64,000 nucleotides of DNA, taken from positions 22,345,186 through 22,409,185 of the forward strand of contig CM055901.1 of the NCBI GenBank assembly GCA_029582155.1, written 5' to 3'. Shown here one piece after another: positions 37,590 through 50,694 of this stretch. Position numbers and translations under genes: made by a program. This DNA comes from Panopea generosa. Taxonomy: Eukaryota > Mollusca > Bivalvia > Adapedonta > Hiatellidae. The notes under the pieces were generated by a model, which worked only from the letters and a program-made list of their open reading frames with translations, was not told the origin of the DNA and did no database searches. Each line of letters opens with the position of its first letter. The first letter of the stretch is position 1.

Positions 37590-38205
37590 TTGATTGCAGA
37601 AGATGAACAAACTACCTCGGTCCAGGTAACACATTTAGTAAAATACACCTGCATGGTTAGGTGCAGTGACGGTACTATGCGACCACAAGGTCTCGGACGA
37701 GTTCTTGAACCAGCATCATTTCAAAAACAATTGCCCCCCGCTACAGTGTTAATTAGCATATTTAAAGTGGAACAGTAAGAATATTATCTCTGAATGTTCA
37801 AGGCCTAGACCTTAAATAATTTATATGCATCCTCTTAAAGATTTGTTGAAATTGTGTCTCTGGGGTCAAATTTTGGGCTGCAACAAGGGTCACTTTTTAC
37901 AAAACTTTATATGATTATGGAGAATGTTGTAGACGCGATAGCACCATATTTTTTCATTGAATCTCAGCAAAACTTTCACAGAAGTTATATAACCACAAGT
38001 TCTTCAACCAGCATTTTAAGCGAAACTTTACGATTCTCTGAAAGTTCAAAGCCTAGACCTTAGATACTATACGTGTAACATTGAATGGTGGTCTCCTATA
38101 AGATTTGTTGAAGAGGAACTTATAATAATAATTTCCTCTGAAATGTTCATACGTTCATTTTTTCCAGTAGAGCGATGCAGGCCCTTTTGGGCCTCTTGTC
38201 ATTGA
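37590..38205 (+). repeat. Bivalve-type dispersed repeat, 3' portion
   Basis: The block ends agagcgatgcaggccctttt followed by gggcctcttgt, with a short hairpin (aggccc tttt gggcct, 38179-38194). I associate this ending with a very common bivalve repeat. Internal phrases repeat weakly (agttcttgaaccagcat at 37702 and agttcttcaaccagcat at 37998). The matching 5'-type end is seen at 52137. There is no coding capacity. Confidence 0.5.
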
Positions 38206-38209
38206 ATTC

Positions 38210-41200
38210 AGTTTTAAATATGAAATTACTGGGTCCAAAGAATGAAGCGCCTATATACATAGTTCAAGTTGCATTATAGAGATAATTTACCTTCAAAAAG
38301 TCAAAGTTGGTTATTCACACCTAATATGTCGCCTTACTCTTGACTGAATGGTATTGTTTGCATTGTATTATGATATAACTTGTATTACGGTACAAGAGAT
38401 ATAGTAAGACACATGCATGAAAATAATTAAAAAAATATATACAAGGGGGAGAACCTACGTCATGCGCACCTGCTAAAGAGGATACGTTTACAGTGTCGGA
38501 GCGTCGATTCAACTGTTAGTTAGTGCTTTTTCGTATATATGTTGGATATTTGTGCAGATTTTACAAATGCCACCGACCGTCTGGGTAATAGAAGATTCTA
38601 TTTCGCCTATATATAGGCCAGTGCCACCTAGAGAATAATAGATTACGTGTAGACCATCTTACCCTAATTAAGTTCTGACAATCACGATTTATGTGCAAAA
38701 GTATGATGTTACTCGTTTAACACAAGAAAAGTTCAGAGAATAATAGTATATATTGTGAAAAAAGAATATATAGATATGTCAGATAAATTTTATCTATATT
38801 TCAATTATGTTTCATCAAATTAGAAAAATAATTAAAAGTAACCGTACGTAAAAGTCTGATGCCTTGTAATTATGGTTAGATCTATATCTGTTATTTTCTT
38901 CCAAGGGTCATATTTTTCTTTCCTGAAGAGAGAAAGTTTGGTCAAGCTCAAAAACGAGAAATAGATCAATACAAATGCATTTCAGATAGGGATATTAAGA
39001 GTAAGAATGGAAAAGTCTCGAAGAAATTATACTGAACTACTTTTGACAAATCGCGAATGGGTCATGATTGAGTTTATTTTGTACTGGCGTTGATTTGATA
39101 TAGAAACATTTGTTTAAACATGTTTGTTCATTTGTAACATTTGAAAATAGAAAGCCCCTAATTATTTCAGGTTAAACAACGTCGAAACAAGAACACTGCA
39201 AAATAATAATGATTATTTGAACTGTTTAATTTGATATATACAGCCTCTGATTTCTTTCTTTCAGGTTAAACAAAGTCGAAATAAAAGAAACCTGCAAAAT
39301 AATAATTTTCAGAGATCTAATTCACTTTTAATGACACATGAAGAACATGTATATTATGTATCAACTCGTGAACTGCATGAACGTCTAATATTTTAAGTAG
39401 GATCTTGTTTTGCCTGTTTTGATCAAACCAATCACAAGTTAATCACAAACATTTTGTTTTGAAATAAAAAAGTAAACATAGTATAGAACCTTTTGAACAC
39501 AATTAATGTTTACAATGATTGGCATTAAAATAATCGTAAACAAAGTGAATAATTAAACAAATCTCCCGCATCTCCTGAAATTTACAGGTATAATCACATA
39601 ATGAAAATAAGATAATTAAGTACATGATTGTGTTTCATAAAACACTTGTGTCGCTTGTCCGAGTCTTGAACAAGTCACTTGGATATTGTTTCATAACGTT
39701 AAAGCTTCCCAAAACCTTTGCCATTGCAAGTCTATTTCCAAGTTGGGAAAGGAGATAACTTTGAAGTCAATGGTATCGATGTGATAGGAATATTCACGGT
39801 GGAACATCTATCTGGAAGGAAATGATGAAATTGCATTTTACACAAAGCAACTGTCAAATAGACTTTGTTTTGTACTCAATTTGTGTAACTATTGTATATC
39901 GACCAACAATTCCTAAAATTACTCGTATTTAATGGAAAACGCTTAAAAGACGAACAAGAAATAAAATCGTATTCGTATTAGATACCTCAGCAAAGTCATT
40001 GCATTTTCACTGTTTGAATTTATATAAGGTAAAATATTACACATTTATACTGGTATTGGGTGTCTGCAAATATTATTTAAATGTACTGACCAGGAATATT
40101 CTTACATTCCTATGTTTCTTTAACATACTCATTTTTAGACTGATTTGTTGATACAGCTAAGATTATGTATGGTAAACAATTTTAATATGCCATGCAGCTA
40201 TTGTTTTTGGCTGATTATTTACTTTATTTGTATATTTGTGTAAGTAAGCAGACTTTTATGTATGAAAATAACTCCAGGCTCAAGTCCTGGCGGAGATCCT
40301 AACACTACTACCAAGCTGTACACAAATTGAAACGCAAGCATGCTCGTCAAGAATCTGAATAATCTAAGTGTAATTGATGAAATAAACACACTGCCCACGT
40401 TTATTTACCAAGTCCGTCCTTGAAAAAAATATTTGTTTGCCGTGCTCCTACCTACTCACTCAAAATTGCAGCTACCCAAACATTTTTATTGACTTTCAAA
40501 GCGTTGAACTATTTTTCATGATTTCTGTCCATTTTTATTAAAATAACTACATATATATATAATGGGTATAAAATGGTATCATATAATTGTTTTTAATGCA
40601 ATATGATGATAATAATACACATATATCTAGTAAGACAGCCAGTTGGGACTTAAAACCAGTTTTCTTTAATGTTATAAAACCACATTTCCCCGATTAAAAG
40701 CGACCCCTTATAACACATATGCAAGCATTTTCAGTAAAGAGAGACCTAATTATAACATTTGTTTTGAAAAATGCATTGAGATGCTTTGTGCTTTTTCAAG
40801 GGAATAATGTATGAGAAACCTAGCGGCACAGAAGAGAGGAAGTTGACAGAGAAGTTCCACTAGGCAAGTTTGTTTACACTATGTTTAATATTTATAATAC
40901 ACTTGCATTACTTTTAAGTTCTAAGTTTATATTCATATCATGGAATACTGACCACTTTATTTTACTTCCACCAATTTTGTTACCATTCACTTGATCTAAA
41001 TATTATTACGTTCTGTATTTTACATGTGTCACTTCCGCTGTTTGCGAAGATAATTGCACACACTCGACCCATTGGATAAATTGATCTTCCATCATAAGTG
41101 TGTGCTCATTTCCCTTTCATTTCCATTTGATTCTGTGAGTGGGCAGCGTCCGTATCTTTCTATTTTCTTGTTTTGACTACACGTGCCACTCGAATTTACA

Positions 41201-41690
41201 TATTTATGAATCTTTTGGATCCCATTTTATACCAGTAGAATTATATGTATATGTATTGCATAGTATTAACTTTGTAGCTGTGATAAAAACCTGTATATTA
41301 TTTTAAGTGAATGAAATTATGTTCTGTTCCATATAAACCTGAATTTATATATGAAATGAGACTAAAAAATGAAACTATTTTGTATTGGAATGAATAGTAA
41401 CCAAACATAAAATACCATTCTATTTCAGTACCAATCAATATACACTGTATCCCTTATATATTGAATATCGCGATATACACATTATTGCGAATGCTCATAT
41501 AATAACATTATCTTACACATATACATTCAGAATATTTTATCTGGGGACATTGTTGTTGTGTTTTCTAATGTAGATTTTATTAGAAAAAATGGTTTAAGCC
41601 AAAAGACCACATACAACTAGAACACAAATATGAATCTTAGCTATCAAGTTTTATTTTACATGTGTGCAACGTCATCAGGTTCATGATTCT
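38210..41690. other. Long non-coding stretch
   Basis: About 3.5 kb of AT-rich sequence with no frame of note. The only structure I see is a degenerate direct repeat of about 46 bp, ttcaggttaaacaacgtcga at 39170 and ttcaggttaaacaaagtcga at 39262. Confidence 0.45.
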
Positions 41691-41693
41691 ATA

Positions 41694-41770
41694 TACAGTA
41701 GAACTTCCATGGCCCGAACCCGATAGGTCTTGACAAATAAATTCGCGTTAAGGTTTGTTCGAGTCAAATA
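41694..41770 (+). repeat. Possible DNA-transposon terminus
   Basis: tacagtagaacttccatggc, followed by ccgaaccc, resembles the CAGTAGAACCTC-type ends of pogo/Tigger-like elements. I found no opposing end nearby, so this is tentative. Confidence 0.25.
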
Positions 41771-43325
41771 TTGTTCAACATCATACCATATATGCACATG
41801 CATCGAAATAGGAATGTGGTCTAGTCTCGGTAGATAAGAGGTTCAAGCTATATGCGGTGTTCCAGCCATTGAAGTTATACTGTAGTGGTAAGTCTATATT
41901 CTGTTTCAAGTAAATATATATATTACAAGTGTGATAATTGGAATGGATGAGTGCACTAAAAGTTCTGTGCACCAGTAAGTAAGAGTTCTTTGGAGTTGGT
42001 AAACAGCTTTGCGCCCTTATTTTAACAAAAGCTAGAATCAGTACAAAAATTCTAAAGCGTACAAACTTACTGTTTAGGTTGATTTGAAGTTGGAAAAAAT
42101 CAAAATGGATGACTGCATATCATAAATAACCAATGTTGTTTCATGAGTTATTTTCAAATGTATATTTAATTTGATAAAACAATTTGCTCACTGTTGGTGT
42201 TAAATGTAGAAACTGAACTTACGATACTCTGGCATGTGCAGGTTTTTCACTGATGGCTTGGTTAAATACCCTGGGTGTCCAATAATGTAAATAACAGACC
42301 TGTCGCTTTTCAATCTCATAATATCAACCTAGTAACAATCTAAACAAAAAACATATAATTACAAATTTACTAGTAAGAAAATTTGTAAATTTAACAAGGG
42401 CAATTAAGTCAATCTGAAATAAAAATCATATATTCAAAAAATGTTACTAATTAATTTTCATACTTGTATCTTTGTCTCCATAGTGAACATAAAACCAATG
42501 TGAAGCAACTCACGTACCATTCTTGTAACATAAACCTTTGTACATTATTTCTTAATTGTACATTCAGTTATATTAACTGGAAACATGCAACCGCATCGCC
42601 ACGTATATATATATATGAAAAGAAAATTCAACACTTTTATTTAATAATGCTAAGGAATAACTTGAAATGAAAACAAACCAAAAGAGTTACATACCTTAGC
42701 TGAGCTTAACGACGATGAAATTCCACAGCCTGGAGTACAGTCATCAAGTTCATTTACCACCTTTATTGGAAATGGAAAAATCGATTACTTGAGAAAATGT
42801 ATATAAAAAGTTCAAGAAACAATTGTACCGGTGTTAAATTTAAAATAATTATTGTGAGGAAGAAACACTTAAACCCTTATGTTTTAACGTGAACCTCCAG
42901 GTCCTTTAGGTCCTACAAGGATGTTCTCGGCAGTTCACTTTTTCAGATATGTTACAAAGCAAGTTTGCATGCTGCAGATGCCTGTAGCCTGATTAAACAA
43001 AGGAAGGAAGGACAGCTATTTTATAACTTGGATATCCGGTCTGCTGTCCATTGACTCGAAATAAAAAATCTTAATAGGTACTACAGAGTGCACTACAGAT
43101 ACCGGATGATTAATATTAAAAATGTGCATAAATATAGTGCCCATGGTAAATACAAGATAACTTTTATAAATTCAAGGAAAATAATAGTAAATATTGGAGA
43201 AAACATAATGGAAAACAAAACAATACATAATATTTTGTATTTCTTATTGTACCTTCACATAAACAACAACGCAGTTATTTAAGTAGTAGCCTGCGCAGAC
43301 AATATCAAGTCTATTAAAAACAATC
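41771..43325. other. Non-coding, nothing seen
   Basis: AT-rich with short lysine- and isoleucine-rich frames only. Confidence 0.4.
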
Positions 43326-43330
43326 GCAGT

Positions 43331-43734
43331 TATTGCCAAAATGTGCAGCCTGCTCAGAAAACATCGTATCCATTTACAGCGTAGTTATTGCTAAAGCGTG
43401 CAGCCTGTTCGAACAACATTGCATCCATTTACAACGCAGTTATTTCCAAAGAATGCAGCCTGCTCAGACATTATCGCGTCCATTCACCAAAGCGTGCAGC
43501 ATGCTTAAAAAATATCACGTCCATTTACAACACAATTATTGTCAAAGCGAGCAACATGCTCAGACAATATCGCGTTTATTTACAACGCAGTTATTGCCAA
43601 AGCATACAGCCTGCTCAGACAATATCGCGTTTATTTACAACGCAGTTATTGCCAAAGCATACAGCCTGCTCAGACAATATCGCGTTTATTTACAACGCAG
43701 TTATTGCCAAACCATGCAGACTGCTCAGACAAAA
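43331..43734. repeat. 55-bp satellite, left arm (about 7 monomers)
   Basis: Diverged monomers of the same family as 45127-49222 (ttacaacgcagttattgcca, then gcctgctcagacaatatcgcg). The last monomer (ccatgcagactgctcagaca) is of the type that opens the main array, consistent with one array later split by the intervening block. Confidence 0.9.
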
Positions 43735-45126
43735 ATGAAATTCAATAAGGAAGGTGAAGTGTTTTACTATATAAATTATATCTGATTGTATTATGGAAAC
43801 TTCGTCCAGTCTAGCGAGAACATCTTTCGGAATCGTTGTGACGAGATGGATTCAACATGTGCTGTTCCATTATATAACGGCAGATAAGTATGTGAATTTT
43901 ATATTATGTTGTATATGAGTTTTTAAATGCCTGATAGATATATTTTGATGTAATCAGATCTAAGTAAAGTAGTATAAATTGTTCATATCCATTCCGACGA
44001 GAATGTCTGTAATTTAATTTCACATCCGCGGTATTGAGTTGTTTTGTAAGAATATAGGCCGATGAATCTGAGAACATATTTTGAGCTATTGATATCGTGT
44101 TTACGATGAAGTATTGAAATTCATCATGTAAGAATTGATTGATATGTGTAATTAAATTTTGTGGATGCTTATTTTGATATTCACAAAGTGAATAGATACA
44201 GAATTGGTCGGTAATTGTTTATATTATAAATGAGAAATTATGTAGAGATATAATTGTTACTTTAGGAGTGACGTAAGGTCATATATGAGATGTTATTTAA
44301 ACTACCATACACTGCAGATAGTAAGAATTGAATGAACTGTTATCATATATTGATAAATCTAGCATGAAACTGTTAGATGGTAAGAATTGGATGCACTGTT
44401 ATCATATATTGATAAAAATACCATGAAATTGATAGATGGTTAGTAATAGACGCCATGTTATTATATATTTGAGTAACTAGTAAATCTGGGTATATATATA
44501 TATTGTAGCCGTTTTAAGACGTACGCGAGGTATTTGTCGTCTACGTTAACGACATATAGACGTGACCGGAAGTCAGCTGGTGTGGGTACAGTCTGAAAGA
44601 CAGCAACCCACATACTCGTTATATGGACGACTTGACGATCCTAGCGTCGGAGTACAGTCGAAGTATAGTCGGTAAGAGGCGACGTAAAGCCAGATAACTC
44701 AGTACAGAGTTCTAGGGAAGATAACCCTGTTTATATAGCCAAACGCAACGAGGGACGATTAACGCTAAACCTACGATAATCCGGACGCGGTAGTAGTAGT
44801 AGTAATATCTTAAATACAATATAAGTGTTTTTAAAAACAGTTATAACATTCGTTTAATGTAAGCAGTTTGTATCGCGATATAGATATACGGAATGTGTAG
44901 GAGAAAGAACTTGTGATTAAAATAGTGTTAATTCCATCATAGGACATCTTTAAATCAGTGGTATTTTTTTGTTGATGAGTAATTATCTTTAATTTGTATA
45001 TATTGTGTAATTGTATATTCATAATTTTATTCATGTAAAAATAAAATTGTAAATTGTAAATGTTATTTTGAGTTTACTTGTATTCCACCCTCGTGAGTTG
45101 TCGCCCTTGGTCATTTTGCTACACCC
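43735..45126. other. 1.39-kb unique block splitting the 55-bp satellite
   Basis: Non-satellite sequence between matching satellite edges; cagacaa is present on both sides. It contains a CpG-rich patch at about 44514-44790 (gacgtacgcgaggtatttgt, gtagtagtagtagt) followed by AT-rich sequence. Two degenerate lines near 44325-44420 repeat tgttatcatatattgataaa about 68 bp apart. Its first bases (aaatgaaattcaataaggaa) recur inverted at 49404-49423. It may be an inserted element, but I see no terminal repeats or coding region that identify one. Confidence 0.45.
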
Positions 45127-48100
45127 AGACAATATCACGTCCATTTACAACGCAGTTATTGCCAAACCATGCAGACTGCTCAGACAATATCACGTCCATT
45201 TACAACGCAGTTATTGCCAAACCATGCAGACTGCTCAGACAATATCACGTCCATTTACAACGCAGTAATTGCCAAACCATGCAGACTGCTCAGACAATAT
45301 TGTGTCCATTTACAACGCAGTTATTGCCAAACCATGCAGACTGCTCAGACAATATTGCGTCCATTTACAACGCAGTTATTGCCAAACAATGCAGACTGCT
45401 CAGACAATATCACGTCCATTTACAACGCAGTTATTGCAAAAAACCATGCAGACTGCTCATACAATATTGCGTTCATTTACAACGCAGTCATTGCCAAACC
45501 ATGCAGACTGCTCAGACAAAATCACGTCCATTTACAACGCAGTCATTGCCAAACCATGCAGACTGCTCAGACAATATCACGTCCATTTACAACGCAGTTA
45601 TTGCCAAACCATGCAGACTGCTCAGACAATATCACGTCCATTTACAACGCAGTTATTGCCAAACCATGCAGACTGCTCAGACAATATCACGTCCATTTAC
45701 AACGCAGTCATTGCCAAACCGTGCAAACTGCTCAGACAATATCTTGTCCATTTACAACGCAGTCATTGCCAAACCATGCAAACTGCTCAGACAATATCAC
45801 GTCCATTTACAACGCAGTTATTGCCAAACCATGCAGACTGCTCAGACAATATCACGTCCATTTACAACGCAGTCATTGCCAAACCATGCAAACTGTTCAG
45901 TCAATATCACGTCCATTTACAACGCAGTTATTGCCAAACCATGCAAACTGCTCAGACAATATCTTGTCCATTTACAACGCAGTTATTGCCAAACCGTGCA
46001 GACTGCTCAGACAATATCACGTCCATTTACAACGCAGTTATTGCCAAACCATGCAAACTGTTCAGACAATATCACGTCCATTTACAACGCAGTTATTGCC
46101 AAACCATGCAAACTGCTCAGACAATATCACGTCCATTTACAACGCAGTTATTGCCAAACCATGCAAACTGCTCAGACAATATCACGTCCATTTACAACGC
46201 AGTCATTGCCAAACCATGCAAACTGTTCAGTCAATATCACGTCCATTTACAACGCAGTTATTGCCAAACCATGCAAACTGCTCAGACAATATCTTGTCCA
46301 TTTACAACGCAGTTATTGCCAAACCGTGCAGACTGCTCAGACAATATCACGTCCATTTACAACGCAGTTATTGCCAAACCATGCAAACTGCTCAGACAAT
46401 ATCACGTCCATTTACAACGCAGTTATTGCCAAACCATGCAGACTGCTCAGACAATATCACGTCCATTTACAACGCAGTCATTGCCAAACCATGCAAACTG
46501 TTCAGTCAATATCACGTCCATTTACAACGCAGTTATTGCCAAACCATGCAAACTGCTCAGACAATATCACGTCCATTTACAACGCAGTCATTGCCAAACC
46601 ATGCAAACTGCTCAGACAATATCACGTCCATTTACAACGCAGTTATTGCCAAACCATGCAAACTGCTCAGACAATATCACGTCCATTTACAACGCAGTCA
46701 TTGCCAAACCATGCAAACTGCTCAGACAATATCACGTCCATTTACAACGCAGTTATTGCCAAACCATGCAGACTGCTCAGACAATATCACGTCCATTTAC
46801 AACGCAGTTATTGCCAAACCATGCAAACTGCTCAGACAATATCACGTCCATTTACAACGCAGTCATTGCCAAACCATGCAAACTGTTCAGTCAATATCAC
46901 GTCCATTTACAACGCAGTTATTGCCAAACCATGCAAACTGCTCAGACAATATCTTGTCCATTTACAACGCAGTTATTGCCAAACCGTGCAGACTGCTCAG
47001 ACAATATCACGTCCATTTACAACGCAGTTATTGCCAAACCATGCAAACTGCTCAGACAATATCTTGTCCATTTACAACGCAGTTATTGCCAAACCGTGCA
47101 GACTGCTCAGACAATATCACGTCCATTTACAACGCAGTTATTGCCAAACCATGCAAACTGTTCAGACAATATCACGTCCATTTACAACGCAGTTATTGCC
47201 AAACCATGCAAACTGTTCAGACAATATCACGTCCATTTACAACGCAGTTATTGCCAAACCATGCAAACTGTTCAGACAATATCACGTCCATTTACAACGC
47301 AGTTATTGCCAAACCATGCAAACTGCTCAGACAATATCACGTCCATTTACAACGCAGTCATTGCCAAACCATGCAAACTGTTCAGTCAATATCACGTCCA
47401 TTTACAACGCAGTTATTGCCAAACCATGCAAACTGTTCAGTCAATATCACGTCCATTTACAACGCAGTTATTGCCAAACCATGCAAACTGTTCAGTCAAT
47501 ATCACGTCCATTTACAACGCAGTCATTGCCAAACCATGCAAACTGTTCAGTCAATATCACGTCCATTTACAACGCAGTTATTGCCAAACCATGCAAACTG
47601 TTCAGTCAATATCTTGTCCATTTACAACGCAGTTATTGCCAAACCATGCAAACTGCTCAGACAATATCTTGTCCATTTACAACGCAGTTATTGCCAAACC
47701 ATGCAAACTGTTCAGACAATATCACGTCCATTTACAACGCAGTTATTGCCAAACCATGCAAACTGCTCAGACAATATCACGTCCATTTACAACGCAGTCA
47801 TTGCCAAACCATGCAAACTGTTCAGTCAATATCACGTCCATTTACAACGCAGTTATTGCCAAACCATGCAAACTGTTCAGTCAATATCACGTCCATTTAC
47901 AACGCAGTTATTGCCAAACCATGCAAACTGTTCAGACAATATCACGTCCATTTACAACGCAGTTATTGCCAAACCATGCAAACTGTTCAGACAATATCAC
48001 GTCCATTTACAACGCAGTTATTGCCAAACCATGCAAACTGTTCAGACAATATCACGTCCATTTACAACGCAGTTATTGCCAAACCATGCAAACTGCTCAG

Positions 48101-49222
48101 ACAATATCACGTCCATTTACAACGCAGTCATTGCCAAACCATGCAAACTGTTCAGTCAATATCACGTCCATTTACAACGCAGTTATTGCCAAACCATGCA
48201 AACTGTTCAGTCAATATCACGTCCATTTACAACGCAGTCATTGCCAAACCATGCAAACTGTTCAGTCAATATCACGTCCATTTACAACGCAGTCATTGCC
48301 AAACCATGCAAACTGTTCAGTCAATATCTTGTCCATTTACAACGCAGTTATTGCCAAACCATGCAAACTGCTCAGACAATATCTTGTCCATTTACAACGC
48401 AGTTATTGCCAAACCGTGCAGACTGCTCAGACAATATCGCGTCCCTTTACAGCGCAATTTCTTCCGAAGCATGTAGCCTGCTCAGACAATATCGCGTCCA
48501 TTTAATTGCAGCTACTGCCAAAGTGTGCAGCCTGCTCAAACAATATCGCCTCCATTTACGGCGCAGTTTCTGCCGAAGTATGTAGCCTGCTCAGACAATA
48601 TCGCGTCCATTTACAGCACAGTTACTGCTGAAGCGTGCAGCTTGCTCAGACAATATCACGTCCATTTACAACGCAGTTATTGCTTAAGAGTGCAGGCTGC
48701 TCAGACAATATCGTGTCCATGTACAACGCAGTTTTTGCCAAAACGTGCAGCTTGCTCAGACAATATCACGTCCAATTACATCGCAATTATTGCCAAAACG
48801 TGCAATTTGCTCAGACAATATCACGTCCAATTACATCGCAATTATTGCCAAAACGTGCAGCTTGCTCAGACAATATCACGTCCAATTACATCGCAATTAT
48901 TGCCAAAACGTGCAGCTTGCTCAGACAATATCACGTCCAATAACAACGCAGTTATTGCCAAAAACGTGCAGCTTGCTCAGATTATATCACGTCCAATAAC
49001 ATCGCAATTATTGCCAAAACGTGCAGCTTGCTCAGACAATATCACGTCCAATTGCATCGCAGTTATTGCCAAAAAATGTGCAGCTTGCTAAGACAATATC
49101 ACGTCCAATTACATCGCAATTATTGCCAAAACGTGCAGCTTGCTCAGACAATATCACGTCCAATTACATCTCAATTATTGCCAAAACGTGCAGCTTGCTC
49201 AGACAATAGCACGTCCAATTAC
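45127..49222. repeat. 55-bp satellite, main array, about 74 monomers
   Basis: The monomer is caatatcacgtccatttaca, acgcagttattgccaaacca, tgcagactgctcaga. No stop trinucleotide occurs on its plus strand and 55 is not divisible by three, so all three plus frames stay open for over 1,000 codons, each cycling through the three phases. That is a property of the sequence and not evidence for protein. The array is homogeneous to about 48430 and then decays (ttacatcgcaattattgcca type) to 49222. Recurrent variants such as atcttgtcc mark 330-bp (six-monomer) higher-order blocks, for example 45961 to 46291 and, at twice that distance, 46951. Confidence 0.95.
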
Positions 49223-49229
49223 AATGAGT

Positions 49230-49423
49230 TCACAACCTGACACTCCTCCGAGAAATGGCAAAGCTTGAATAATAACAGTTTTCCCATATCCTGTGGGCGG
49301 CACACACAATGTGTCTTTGTTCATACAAGACAATATAGCGGTTTGTTGTTTTTTCTTTTAAATAATTGTTATCAAGTGCTGTCTTTATTATTTCCAATAA
49401 AGTTTCCTTATTGAATTTCATTT
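49230..49423 (-). pseudogene. RecQ-like DNA helicase N-terminal fragment, broken
   Basis: The minus strand starts MKFNKETLLEIIKTALDNNY, then LKEK as in the RecQ Q-motif region. In another frame it continues DTLCVPPTGYGKTVIIQALP, whose PPTGYGKT is the Walker A motif in the form typical of RecQ helicases (codons at 49277-49300). One apparent frame change lies between these parts, near 49315-49330, so the fragment is not translatable as it stands. No motifs Ia-VI follow, because the 55-bp satellite begins immediately. RecQ-like genes are often multi-copy in invertebrates; this could be a dead duplicate or a piece captured by a DNA transposon. The first 20 bp recur at 43733. Confidence 0.6.
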
Positions 49424-49429
49424 CTGTTA

Positions 49430-49890
49430 AAATATGTTCTATAACAAGGTAATATTAATCGTTTTTTTTTCATGTTTCGAAGGACACTGAAATTGATTCA
49501 TTTCTAAATATATCTCAAATGCAAAAGATCATGTTTAAGGGTCAAGGTTAAAAATCAGCACATATCGGTCTTTTATATTATATGAAACCGGGACCAGTCT
49601 ACAGTTATTAGTTCCCATATCCGTCGTAGTCTCAACCAGAACCTTGTAGCTCCCGAATCTGGTCTATTTATCACCAATGGAAAAAGCAGGGAATTCTACG
49701 CCTGTCCCACAATTCATAACAATTGAATCCTTACTAAATTATGACATCATTCATACTTTCCTTGAAGCAACTGACCAATCAGCGTGCTCGTAATAATTAC
49801 TATTGAACAGACCTAATCGGGAGAGCTGGGTTCGTTCTACAGACTATATTCGGTGGGAAGATCTCTATCTTCCCACAATGTACTTATTTC
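49430..49890. other. Non-coding, nothing seen
   Basis: No recognised feature. Confidence 0.35.
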
Positions 49891-49896
49891 ACCACA

Positions 49897-50235
49897 ATTG
49901 TTTTTCATTTGTTGTCGCAACCTTCATTTCCGTCTGTGCATGTCTCAACGTCATACTTGTTTTTAAAACGATTTGGCGCCCTTAAATCGCTTATTAACTC
50001 TTACAACTTGATATTTGTGTTGCATCTCTCATCGTGTTTTTCTGTTGAAGCAAAATCGTTAACGCGTTCCCTGATGTGCGTGCCATATTATGGTAAATAA
50101 AAATATTACAATTACAAAGAAATTAATTTGGTATAACATATTGTATATCATATGGTTATTCCACAATATTGATACCTTGTAGTTTTTTTATTCCCCGTAT
50201 TTCCCTGCAACACTCAATTTCTGACGCGACGTCTG
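49897..50235 (+). repeat. Dispersed repeat pair, copy 1
   Basis: Aligns in the same orientation with 54842-55195. Shared phrases are tttttaaaacgatttggc, gcaaaatcgttaacg, aatttggtataa, tattccccgtatt and ccctg. Copies are diverged, with several indels. The minus strand of the second copy is open for 62 codons (QKNSVRDVTEIIKWYEFL and so on), but this copy is not, so coding status is unclear. Confidence 0.7.
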
Positions 50236-50239
50236 TATA

Positions 50240-50690
50240 ATTTTGTAAAGACATTAAATTATACATTATATTACAGACTTGCCACTCCCCAATAAAGCCC
50301 TAATCACGTCTGCTTTTACAGGCTCTGCGATTGGACGGCCCGGTCTATCTGAATTAATTTTTTTGTATGATTATGGATGTTTTGGCATTAACCTCTTCTT
50401 TTTATTGTTTATTGGATTATCGCACCTGTTTAATCAGCATGCAATTATAATATTCGAAAGTTTGCTTTATTAATTTCGCAATATTTTGGAAGAGTATATA
50501 AAATAACAAATTAAAATTCAGAAATCAGTTGAGCTACTAAGTGTTATTAGTACATTGTTAAGAGCTTCCCACTGGATAATATACACTTAGTCTATATGTC
50601 TGTCGCATATAGTAATTCGTACTGAAATCATCAGAAATTGTATGCTTGGGTAGTGGTACGCCAATACATTGGTACGCTTCATTCTCCAAT
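50240..50690. other. Non-coding, nothing seen
   Basis: A 64-codon plus frame at 50279-50473 has no start context or family match. Confidence 0.3.
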
Positions 50691-50694
50691 CTAT

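Noticed and set aside
43735-45126. A solo LTR or other virus-like element in the split satellite
   Set aside because: Ends do not form a convincing terminal structure with a matching target duplication, and there is no coding remnant, so no family was assigned.
45078-48585. Three overlapping frames of over 1,000 codons in the 55-bp satellite
   Set aside because: All three plus frames are open because the monomer lacks stops. They encode the same cyclic string in different phases.
18359-49222. CRISPR-like arrays
   Set aside because: Repeats are contiguous, with no unique spacers, in eukaryotic DNA; they are satellites.
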